A DNA stretch of 64,000 nt, taken from contig JAQFVV010006215.1 of assembly GCA_028023455.1 (NCBI GenBank), forward strand, positions 4,509,230 through 4,573,229. The letters are read 5' to 3'. Positions within the stretch are counted from its first letter, which is position 1, and the number at the start of each line of letters is the position of its first letter. The notes beneath the pieces are model-generated. The model was not told the DNA's origin. It saw only the letters and a list, made by a program, of their open reading frames with translations, and did no database searches. The position numbers and the translations under genes are program-made. Shown one piece after another: positions 51,301 to 57,199 of the stretch. Source of the DNA: Epiperipatus broadwayi. Its lineage: Eukaryota > Onychophora > Udeonychophora > Euonychophora > Peripatidae.

Positions 51301-54300
51301 ACTTCGGTTGAGAGTTATCAGTAATTAACATTGCTAATGGAATATTAAATGTACAGTGCATGTGTGAAGGATGATTACCTTTGTATCAAAATCACAATTT
51401 GAAACTACACTAGTAAATAATTTCTAGATTATTTATATTAAAGAATCTAATAAAGACAAAAAGCCAAAATTAAAATAATAAATTTAAATACAAAAATTAA
51501 ATTCTATATTCAGTATTTCAATACTAGCTTTTGTAACGCAGTAACTTGGTTAATATTGGTCATACTTGTTTTTCTTAATGATAAAAAAAAAAAAAACAAA
51601 TTTGTGGAATTTAATTGGTTTTAATGATTTAAATAATTTTTTTAAAGCTATTTAAAAACATCATTAAGTCATCTAAAATTTATACTTTCATTTAAAACAT
51701 TTCTTTTTGTTTATATTTTGATTCACAATAAAAATTAAATTATTTCCCCTGTCAATAATCTGACCACACACTACTGCTTGCCATCCTCTTAATGTGATTT
51801 ATTTTAATGTCTTATATAATTGTGCATTTAGCGGTATATTTCTTTTAATTAAAAATATAACTTAATTTGTTTTTCATACTTCATGTAGCTAAATTATTTT
51901 TACAAAATAACAAATGTTTTATCTTTATATATATATATTCTTTACAGGTTATTCGTACTCCAGAAACTAGTCATGAGACTTACAATTTACTAATGGAATT
52001 TGGAACCAAATTAGGAAAAACACCAGTTTCGTGCAAAGTAAATATGACAATGTTTTTTATTATTTTAATGTAAAAAAGATTTGCTCCTTTATATATGCAT
52101 GGTCATGTAATGTTTGTAGCATTTTAAAACAGCAGTTCATAAGAGTTTTTATTGTTATTGTATAGTAGAAATGTGGGCAGTCTATGAAAAGAAAGTGCAG
52201 AATCTGTGAAATAGATCATGTGAATTATTTGTATATTTATCACTCTATACACAAAATTTATAAATTAGTTTGAATCATCCTTGCAGTCTTTTCATAATCA
52301 ACATTTGTTTTATGTCTAAAGGATTACAGGAAAAAAAAAATCTGTGTTGATAATTAACTGCTAGATTTTTTTATATTCTTTATCATAATATTAATTCAGC
52401 TGTAATATCCACTAAATAGAATATAACAACTTTCATTGACATCTTTTTTCTCAGAATATTTGTATTTCTTGCTCTGTTTTTAAAACATTCATATCTCCTT
52501 TAAAATTATTCATCAATTTCTTCATACTCTTAATATGCCTTTGTAATTCTATAAATGTATGTGTAGTCTACTTTGATTTTGTTTTTTTTTCTTCTTAATA
52601 TTCTTCAATAAATAATCATTTTTTAATACCATTTTTTTAACTGTCTTCTTCCATCCCCCTCCTATCTTCTCATTAATTTTTTTTCTGGCAATTAACTAGT
52701 TGTTGTTTTTTTGTATAAAGCAATACTCTGAAGAAAACTTTCTAAGCTTTTAAGAAAGCTTGTGAAGACTACAAAATAATCTCATCTCTATTTTTTGTTA
52801 TTAGTTTGATCATCAAGTAATCATTTTTTTAAATATTTAAAAATAATGTCATTTAATAACTTAATTTGCTGCAGTTTTTTAAACTTTATTGTCTTCTTTT
52901 TATTGTTTTATATTTATCTGTACTGCTTGCGAGTATTATAAAATCTGACACAACAAAACTGTCACCAAATATTAACTTTTAACAGAGTATCACAATACTC
53001 CCATCTTACACTTCTGTTTTTCCTGAAAGAAAACTGTTTAATTCAACAACTATTTTCTGCTTCACATACAAATATTTTAATTGCCATTTTTCATTCCAAT
53101 ACATGTTGTTTTTTTTTCTTCTTTAGAATAATCCATTTCAATCTATCAAAAGTTTTTACTAGCTCTGTAAAACATTTCAACAATTATATTTACTGCTCTA
53201 TTTCTTTTTCTTTTCAAATTCCAATTCTCAGCAAATAAAAAACATAATCATTCTATTAGAAATATATTAATTCAAAACTGCTGGGAACACTTCAGCAGTT
53301 TTTAAATCCTTACTTTTTACTAATTAAGTTTTTTTTGTCTTCTAATAGAATCATAATTTTTTGAAAGAAAATCAGTCAATTATTCTTCTTGAAATATATA
53401 TTATATTATTATTAAATTACAACCATGTTTGTTAAATCTTTTTTCATCTTAAACTTTAGCAATTCAACTGGAATTTTATCATTTCCTTGAACATTGCAGT
53501 GTTTTCCCCTAAAGTGTTGTCTTCTAGACTTTAATATAAACAGTCTTATTACTTCTGTTGTATAAATCATATAATCCTTCCACCTTTTTAGCATATCTTC
53601 TTTATTAACAAGTATGTATTTTCTTTACCATAACTACTTTATTAAAGTGATTTTACTTTTTTCAACTAATCTACTTTGTTCTGCTATGCATTAGATCAAA
53701 TCCGTACTCTTAAAATTATTCTAAATCAACACTGTATATGTTTTAAACATTAGTTCACTGTTAAGCTTTTGATATATACTTTTTTCTATATTATTATTTA
53801 TATATTGCCCCCTCCCCCTATCATTTTATTTATAATCTCATTTCTAACCTCAAGTCTTTTAGTGTTTTAATGCGTCTTTTTAAAAAATTTTCTTTGAATG
53901 ATTCCAATTTTTGATTAAGATCAATTCCAGTATTTACCTTGCATAGTTTAGTGGAATTTTAAAATAGTAGATACCAGATTTTATGGTCAATAAGTTGCGG
54001 TTCTTCTTCATCATTTCTTATATTTAAGCTTCTTATGGAATTCTGAATAACAAACTATTTGATTATATATATATATATTTAATTCTATCATTTAGCCTTT
54101 TATTTGTATTTGTTTTACATCCAGAAAACTTGAAATTTTAAAGTCCATTCCATTTTTGGCTCAATATTTCTTTTTTAATCTTCTTTCAAAATATAATGTC
54201 AATTCTAAGGTGTGATCCAAACTTATAGAAGAATTGAATGTGCAGTTTCACTTTGTTCTTATATATTGGAAAAATCAAAATAATGTTATTTTCAATTTCC

Positions 54301-56004
54301 GTAAAATACTCTTAATCAGAAATCTTATGTAACTTTGATTGCATATTTTCAACCTAAATACTATAGACATGCTTAAACTATATCATTGTATTTTTAATAA
54401 TCTCTGCATGTTTAATAAATTGTGGATTTGTCACCAGATTCTATATTAAAAGGTATGGATAAACTATAGGATTACCATCTGTAGAAGTACAATTTATATT
54501 TACAATCATATTTTTTTGCTTTTTGTAGTCAACACCCTCTCATATGACTTTTATCTTTAACTAATATGAACTGGTTATCCATTTGCCAACTAATAACTGT
54601 TAGTTATCTATGAGCCAACTACTTGAAATAAAAATTTTAAGCTCTACTTATGATCTGAAAAGATTTCCAATTTTTGCCTGGCCTGGACTCAAATTCCAGA
54701 TCATAAGCATGGGAAGCAGGTGCACAAATTATTATATCACGAGTTTTTTTGAGTTTTTTTGTATTTGTATTGCCATATTGTATCTTGGTTATGGTAATCT
54801 TTACCACATTATACTTTTTTTCCTTCACTAACTATTCCTATCTATCTACTTCATTATTGTTTTCTTAAAAGAATCTTAGTAATATAGTAAGTCTTAGCAA
54901 TATAAAAATCGTATCATAGATATTTTAAAGAATTGTTATGATGATAGTTTTCATCGGAAAGATATGACAGAGAATAGAACTCAATGGAAAACTACAGTTA
55001 GATAAAATATCTTAGAAAAAAAGGTTTGCTGCAGAAATAAATGAAAGCATCATGATTTTATTTTGTTTTATCTTTTTTTTTCCTTCGAATTGCAATGGCC
55101 TTAATCTTTCATCAGTACCTAGTTATTACTGACGATAAAAGCAATATAATTAATGTATTCTTATGTTGAAATTGTAGCTTTACCATCTTGTTAGATCTCA
55201 TGCAGGACTATATCTCTTTTTCATTTCCTTTTGTTTTTGTTGTTTCAAATATACATATATAAAGATATGTGTGCATGAAATCAGAAACTAACCTCTTGTA
55301 AATTTTTATAACTTTCTGTTTTTAAATAGTAAGTAGCTATTGAATTATATTACATCATATAAATAAAATCTTATTGCTCTGTATATTTTTATTAATTCTT
55401 TTTTTTATAAAAATACATCTATCTTTTCCATATATATGTATTCCTTTTATATATTCATTTGAAAAGTAAGTTATTGTTATACTTCTAATTATAATATTCT
55501 ATTTTACTTCTACAATAAATGTAATAATTTACAAAGCGCATACAATATACGCAGTTTGCAGAAGTTATAAAACGAAAATAATCAATAATTTAGTTATAGC
55601 TTAGCGCTTTCGAGGTTCTGTGCCTCATAATCATAGCTATATTAAAAACTGCGAAATAAATTGTCTAAGACAATCTATTTCGCAGTTTCCAATATGGCTA
55701 TAATTATGAGGCAGAGAACCTCGAAAGTGCTAAGCTATAACTAAATTATTGATTATTTTCATTTTATAACTTCTGCAAATTGCATATTGTATGCGCTTTG
55801 TAAATTATTACTTCTCATAATAATAATACTGTTATATAGATTCAACATTATAATCCAATATTTTCTAGTTCCTAAGTTTTGATACTTTTTATTGTGAATA
55901 AAGTTATAATTACTTTTGTAATTTTTTCAAGGATACCCCTGGTTTCATTGTTAACCGATTACTAGTGCCTTATATGATGGAAGCTGTACGAATGGTTGAA
56001 AGAG
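16605..56004 (+). CDS. HADH: HADH gene (six coding exons, 3' end beyond window)
   Basis: Mitochondrial L-3-hydroxyacyl-CoA dehydrogenase, which oxidises L-3-hydroxyacyl-CoA to 3-ketoacyl-CoA with NAD+ in the matrix (third step of beta-oxidation). Joined exons 16605-16724, 31368-31496, 40111-40268, 44049-44175, 51948-52037 and 55932-56004 give 232 codons plus one base with no stop, all with AG acceptors and GT donors. Residues 1-24 are basic and hydroxylated with no acidic residue, as in a mitochondrial presequence. The Rossmann loop [15 protein letters not shown] is at 26-40. By alignment with the human enzyme from memory, catalytic Ser145 (SNTSS), His166 (GLHFFNPVP), Glu178 (KLVE) and Asn216 (FIVNRLL) are all present at a constant offset of +8. 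The family is about 310 residues, so the C-terminal helical domain continues past 64000; I found no matching exon in 56005-64000. The introns are stuffed with transposons but the coding frame is clean, so I regard the gene as functional. Confidence 0.95.
18661..19226 (-). repeat. T1 repeat family, copy a, with 73-bp direct repeats
   Basis: Shares the AACCAGCACTCATCAGTTGA, TTTATATT.A.A.AGCAATTC, ATGGGCTTCAATCT and GAGGGATTTGAACTTAGGA blocks with the array at 29400-30500. Two direct repeats of about 73 bp (18661-18733 and 19155-19226, both TAATTAACCTATTCATTCAG then GAGGGATTT.) bound the body, with a period of 494 bp. Confidence 0.7.
19960..24185 (-). mobile_element. LINE with SGNH-like, endonuclease and RT domains, inactive
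   Basis: Minus strand in order: a SGNH/GDSL-hydrolase-like segment (24173-23938 then, past the nested hAT, 23426-23330) with [21 protein letters not shown] and [10 protein letters not shown], the D..LH signature of such domains. Next is an endonuclease start ([19 protein letters not shown], then VVETHL, 22965-23150) with [11 protein letters not shown] near 22790. Reverse transcriptase follows, with [20 protein letters not shown] (21139-21336) and [13 protein letters not shown] near 20920. Then comes a C-terminal cysteine-histidine cluster ([20 protein letters not shown], 20230-20310). Esterase-like domains in this position are known from CR1/L2-type LINEs; the clade assignment is inference. 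Stops and frameshifts make it dead, and the 5' end is truncated inside the SGNH region. Confidence 0.85.
23435..23929 (+). mobile_element. 495-bp hAT MITE nested in the LINE
   Basis: Starts CAGGGGTGGGAAAATAG and ends, inverted, CAGAGGTGGGCAATTG; flanked by perfect 8-bp duplications CAATAAAC (23427-23434, 23930-23937). It keeps a short remnant ORF from 23705 ([20 protein letters not shown], then a YFF...VCLLCHEKK stretch) that resembles the N-terminal zinc-finger start of GTF2IRD2-like hAT transposases, and GGCCC-rich ends typical of that group. Removing it restores the LINE reading ...[19 protein letters not shown], so it inserted after the LINE. Confidence 0.9.
24186..24360 (-). mobile_element. 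tRNA-derived SINE
   Basis: On the minus strand TGACATAGTGATTAGCA (24327-24343) fits a pol III A box and GGAATTGAATCC (24291-24302) fits a B box, about 40 bp apart as in tRNA genes. It ends directly against the truncated 5' end of the LINE. The cloverleaf is degenerate, so it is not a functional tRNA. Confidence 0.6.
25428..25990. repeat. Duplicated 120-bp block with terminal 32-bp palindrome
   Basis: The block AACAAGTCACAA...AGATGGAGCTTACCACTAGC...AAAGAATTCAAAATCTCT occurs at 25431-25545 and again at 25845-25960 in direct orientation. The second copy runs straight into a perfect 32-bp palindrome (25959-25990, CTACACATTCATATATAT and its inverse). The origin is unknown. Confidence 0.7.
27565..27690 (+). 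repeat. LINE/SINE 3'-tail-like fragment
   Basis: ATGGCTCACAGGTTTCTCTA followed by AGCATAGTGACCAAGAGA resembles the minus-strand end of the LINE at 20040-19985 (AGTAGCTAACAGGTTTCTCT, then GGGCATAGTTGCTGAGAG). It probably derives from the same 3' end or from a SINE sharing it. Confidence 0.45.
28690..28965 (+). mobile_element. SINE with two tandem tRNA-like modules
   Basis: Module 1: CATGGTATAGTAGTACATCT (A-box-like, 28690) and GTTCTAATCC (B-box-like, 28735). Module 2: CATGGCATAGTGATTAGCCT (28770) and GATTTGAGTCC (28816). The A boxes are exactly 80 bp apart. A T-rich stretch and a non-tRNA body (TATCCCTCCTCCGCCATTAT, then CTGGCCCAGATTGAGC) follow, ending in an A-rich tail. Confidence 0.6.
29400..30500. 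repeat. T1 repeat family: inverted array of three units
   Basis: Unit A (about 29415-29890) and unit C (about 30046-30493) are inverted copies of each other with arms of about 450 bp. Unit B (29878-30045) between them is an internally deleted unit. Unit ends are GGGATTTGAACCCAGACTTT...CAAGCTC and its inverse GTCTGGGTTCAAATTCCC. Shared interior marks are ACCAGCACTCATCAGTTGA.CC, CCATCTATATCATTGAAAAT and CTGCCCATCC. The end sequence GGGTTCAAATTCCC also reads as a pol III B box, and GTGTATCAGTTG at 30425 as an A box. Confidence 0.75.
31368..31496 (+). CDS. HADH: HADH exon 2
   Basis: Forty-three codons (residues 41-83, starting [15 protein letters not shown]) between a TTAATAG acceptor and an AAG/GTAATA donor, phase 0 on both sides. 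It holds the end of the first Rossmann helix and the acidic residue (Asp53) at the end of beta 2 that normally contacts the NAD ribose, followed by a lysine-rich helix (KKKFIDDAK). Confidence 0.93.
31532..31704. mobile_element. 173-bp inverted-repeat element
   Basis: The first 30 bases (TAATATTAATATCATTTATG then TTCTTTATTA) recur inverted at 31675-31704. The interior has a 16-A run and GCCCCAGCAATCTTCTTCAG. No coding capacity. It could be a MITE or a snapback duplication; it lies 35 bp after HADH exon 2. Confidence 0.65.
32792..33480. repeat. Tandem duplication, 341-bp period
   Basis: Two units (32792-33132 and 33133-33480) share long blocks: CTTCTTTTAATAACTATTC, CACTTTAACTCCC.TAATTTC, TTTGGTTTGCAACTGCA.TA, TTCTAGAATCAA.AT and TTTAATTCTACTTTCTGCAT. 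The divergence seems moderate. No ORF spans both copies. Confidence 0.85.
37298..37500. repeat. T2 repeat family, copy c: both ends, no middle
   Basis: GATCACCATTTCTTATGCTT, GTTATTAAACAGGCAAAACT and CTCCATA.AGTAATGCCACTCAGTGCAAGCCA are followed, after about 20 bp, by the inverse of the same end (TGGCTTGCACTGAGTGGCAT and GGAGAGTTTTGCCTGTTTAA). It is therefore a T2 element reduced to its terminal inverted repeats. Confidence 0.8.
37900..38170 (+). mobile_element. RTE-like LINE 3' fragment (copy 4)
   Basis: AAGCACAGTACAAAGACTTC and the following 250 bp align to the C-terminal part of copy 1 at about 1125-1400 (blocks ATGAGAGAACAAATAGA, ACATATTGCTAGCAAAGATG and GGATTCTAAGAGATTACAAA). Strongly decayed, with several stops. 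Confidence 0.65.
40111..40268 (+). CDS. HADH: HADH exon 3
   Basis: Exon of 158 bases (residues 84-135 plus two bases of codon 136) between a CCTTTAG acceptor and a CA/GTAAGT donor. It contains the [19 protein letters not shown] block typical of the family, which forms part of the NAD-binding domain (IEAIVEN). It begins in phase 0 and ends inside a codon; the split codon joins exon 4 as CA+A (Gln). Confidence 0.93.
41140..41526 (+). repeat. T2 repeat family, copy d, with 12-bp flanking duplication
   Basis: The left end CACATCATCACCATC...AAACAGGCGAGACTCTCC is inverted at the right as GGAGAGTCTTGCTTGTTTA. GAATCTAAATAG flanks both sides (41128-41139 and 41527-41538). The interior has AAGGTGGCTGCTGGAGGGTT, AGATCTAGGTGCAGTGCTCT and GAGTAGGCACTAGATGGGGA. 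No ORF. Confidence 0.85.
42286..42691. mobile_element. Head-to-head pair of tRNA-SINEs (foldback, arms about 190 bp)
   Basis: The right arm (from about 42483) is a plus-strand SINE: TTGCTCAGTTGG (A box) inside a perfect GCTC/GAGC D-arm, GGTTCAATTCC (B box, about 42543-42553), then a body ending GTTGAATGTATTTGGAA. The left arm is the same SINE inverted (GGGAATCGAACCTGG, then AACATTTAAATC reading backwards) and lacks the A box. The anticodon arm does not pair, so this is not a working tRNA. Confidence 0.75.
42693..43300 (+). repeat. T2 repeat family, copy e: 1.3 tandem units, period about 452 bp
   Basis: A right end (42715-42842: GCATCCATTGATTACTCTGG to GTGATGTTTATTGGCTTA) is followed by a full unit whose own right end (43176-43298) repeats it almost exactly. 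The body includes GAGTTCAAACCTATATGACT, CTGATGAAAGCCACAAGTTA and GAGTAGGCACTAGATGGGGA. It starts immediately after the SINE foldback. Confidence 0.8.
44049..44175 (+). CDS. HADH: HADH exon 4 (catalytic core)
   Basis: Exon of 127 bases between a TTTCAG acceptor and a GAG/GTATAT donor. It encodes [20 protein letters not shown] and the near-invariant [15 protein letters not shown]. Ser145, His166 and Glu178 are in this exon; His and Glu form the catalytic dyad in the known enzyme. Confidence 0.95.
45127..45745 (+). mobile_element. Penelope-like element fragment (RT end + GIY-YIG region) with poly-C tract
   Basis: Forward translation: [20 protein letters not shown], then [18 protein letters not shown], a C tract, then [48 protein letters not shown] and [14 protein letters not shown]. 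Order and motifs (IPY..... RLKKI; KD..P.....V.KI.C..C; H.FD..KV) match the end of the Penelope reverse transcriptase and the start and end of its GIY-YIG endonuclease. In-frame stops at the YIG region make it dead. A run of 40 C (45328-45367) is inserted in it and could be a true tract or an assembly artefact. Confidence 0.75.
45328..45373. repeat. Poly-C tract (40 C, T, 5 C)
   Basis: The longest homopolymer in the window. Shorter ones are a 15-G run at 17351-17365 and a 13-C run at 42121-42133. These are striking in such AT-rich DNA and could include sequencing-length errors. Confidence 0.9.
46027..46312. mobile_element. Inverted-repeat element, about 285 bp
   Basis: The left end TAGTGCTATAAAATCTTCAT and GACTGGTTTCTGG are inverted at the right as CCAGAAACCAAACAG and GGGATTTTATAGCATTATA. 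Interior AT-rich with TCCCTAACTCTGTCCTAACC. Probably a MITE; no clear target duplication. Confidence 0.6.
48110..49080 (-). pseudogene. Tc1/mariner (IS630-like) transposase relic
   Basis: Minus strand with many frameshifts: [20 protein letters not shown] then [10 protein letters not shown] (N-terminal HTH and linker, 48830-48960), and [20 protein letters not shown] followed by AENPH (first catalytic Asp region, 48540-48640). Next are TFTESHT-like and VWCGL-like residues, GIITGQV, and near 48260 a [15 protein letters not shown] stretch recalling the P DL.P.DF.L block after the last catalytic position. The order matches DDE transposases of this superfamily found in animals. It is too decayed to be active, and no terminal repeats were recognised. 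Confidence 0.65.
50995..51393. repeat. 400-bp foldback element
   Basis: ATTTTGATACGAAGGTAATC at the left is inverted at the right as GATTACCTTTGTATCAAAAT. The arms continue inward with TTAATATTCCATTA / TAATGGAATATTAA, GTCACAAGATA / TATCTTGTGAC and GTACCTACATGCAATTATAT / ATATAATTGCATATAAGTAC. The 13-bp string TTAAAGAATCTAA lies at 50984 and again at 51439. Confidence 0.8.
51948..52037 (+). CDS. HADH: HADH exon 5
   Basis: Thirty codons ([18 protein letters not shown]...[10 protein letters not shown]) between a TTTACAG acceptor and a AAA/GTAAAT donor, phase 0 on both sides. It matches the helix and strand that precede the DTPGF motif in the human enzyme. Confidence 0.93.
52400..54260 (-). pseudogene. 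Decayed LINE relic
   Basis: Minus strand: LKRWKDY (53570), then [12 protein letters not shown] (53440-53490), which resembles the LKRW.EY ... G.DGIP.ELLK stretch between endonuclease and RT in RTE/Jockey-like LINEs. Further up, [17 protein letters not shown] (about 54150-54220) recalls the terminal SDH box of the endonuclease. The RT catalytic core is not recognisable. The long C/T-rich runs on the plus strand fit an A-rich LINE sense strand. Confidence 0.45.
54640..54765 (-). mobile_element. tRNA-derived SINE fragment
   Basis: Minus strand GGAATTTGAGTCC (54685-54697) fits a B box; CTCGTGATATAATAATTTG (54725-54743) is an A-box-like stretch 40 bp upstream, much like the SINE at 28770. Body short, cloverleaf decayed. 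Confidence 0.45.
55521..55811. repeat. 291-bp near-perfect palindrome (MITE-like hairpin)
   Basis: GTAATAATTTACAAAGCGCA at the left is inverted at the right; the arms run on through CAGAAGTTATAAAA, TTAGTTATAGCTTAGC, CTTTCGAGGTTCT and CTGCGAAATA, with only a few mismatches and a short centre (AATTGTCTAAGACAATCT, itself palindromic). The TAGCTTAGCGCTTTCGA string recurs at about 27845, and its inverse TCGAAAGCGCTTAGC at 49918, so it belongs to a repeat family. Confidence 0.85.
55932..56004 (+). CDS. HADH: HADH exon 6
   Basis: Exon of 73 bases encoding [20 protein letters not shown] and the following MVER, between a TTTTCAAG acceptor and an AGAG/GTAAAA donor. It contains Asn216 and the hinge to the C-terminal dimerisation domain. 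It ends in phase 1, so the next exon (outside the window) should start by completing a Gly codon. The exon lies only about 120 bp after a 291-bp palindrome. Confidence 0.92.
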
Positions 56005-56679
56005 GTAAAAATAAAATTCTGCAATATATATATAATAAATGAAATGAATTGTTTTTAGATATTATTTATATACATAGAGGTAAATTTATTCTGCATCACA
56101 ATAATATGAATAATTATTTCAATAAACTCCATTTTATGTTTGTCTTAATTTTAATGTATGTGAACATAAATTGACAGAATAGCTTTTCTTTAAATATACA
56201 TTTAAGGGTTTGAATTCAAGTATGTGTTGAAATTTTTCAATTTTCACAACTATGATCCTATCAGATTTATTACTCCAAGTAATTTGTTATTGATGAGCAA
56301 CATTTTGTTGCAAGAACTTGTTTTTATTTCATATGACATCAAGTCTATTTTGAAACTTCTTTTTGTAAAAAAAGAGTTTAGTTGTAAAGTGCCAATTTTA
56401 TTAAATTCAACTGTAAGTAAGTAAGGAAATTAGACTCCATTTAATTTTAAAGCTGCTATCTGTAGTGAAAACATTATTCTAATCATTTTAGTATAATTTC
56501 AAACCATTAATATTATGATTAATTTGCTGTTTTTTAGCATATGCATTTATAGATACTTTGTTTTAAATCATTAACTTATTGATAATTGTCTCCAATGGGA
56601 ATTGCTTTTTTTTTTTTTTTTGGTTGTGGACTGTCAACAAAATAAAGTAAAAAAACCTGTTTTCATCTAATTTATTAAT

Positions 56680-56823
56680 AAGATTTGAAATACCAGGCAC
56701 TCTTATACCTGGAGCCTAATTGTAAATATAAGGGATTTGAACTTAGACTTGAAAGTCTAAGTTCAAATCCTTTATATTTACAATTAGGCTCCAGGTATAA
56801 ACGTGCCTGGTATTTCAAATCTT
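56680..56823. repeat. 144-bp palindrome containing a T1 end
   Basis: AAGATTTGAAATACCAGGCA is mirrored by TGCCTGGTATTTCAAATCTT. The inner part is ATAAGGGATTTGAACTTAGA and its inverse, which is the T1 terminal sequence. The arms are close to 70 bp with a few mismatches. Confidence 0.85.
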
Positions 56824-57190
56824 ACATATTAAATCTGCATTCTGCCCATCCCTCCTCTATATATTTAAATGGATACTATCCTATATGCAAGGGGTCAAGG
56901 TGACTTGAGGTCAATATGGGCATGACAACAATATTGGCATCAGCATGGGATTTGGGAATTCTATCATCAAGATTTTCAATGGTATGGATGGCTGAAGAAT
57001 TGGAGGTTGGAATAAGTTGAAGCCTGTCCATGGTAGTATGGACCAACTGATAAGGCTGGTTTGGCATTAAATATGTATATTGGTGATTATTTAACTTTTC
57101 TGCATATGTGTGGTCATGGGTATCAGTAGTATGAGATAGTGTGGATAGTGAAGGGCTTGAAAGTCTAAGTTCAAATCCCCTATATTTAAT
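56741..57190 (+). repeat. T1 repeat family, copy c
   Basis: Full T1 body in the orientation of unit C: CATTCTGCCCATCC, TGGTATGGATGGCTGAAGAA, ACCAACTGATAAGGCTGGTT and TGGTCATGGGTATCAGTAG, ending CTTGAAAGTCTAAGTTCAAA then TCCCC. The left end is the inverse of the right end and forms the hairpin described at 56680. Confidence 0.8.
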
Positions 57191-57199
57191 TTATTAATG

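Larger units (their letters stand above)
44176..51947 (+). other. HADH intron 4 (7.8 kb)
   Basis: Contains the Penelope-like fragment (45127-45745), an inverted-repeat element (46027-46312), a Tc1/mariner-like transposase relic (48110-49080) and a 400-bp foldback (50995-51393). 46330-48100 and 49090-50990 are AT-rich with nothing I can support. Confidence 0.8.
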
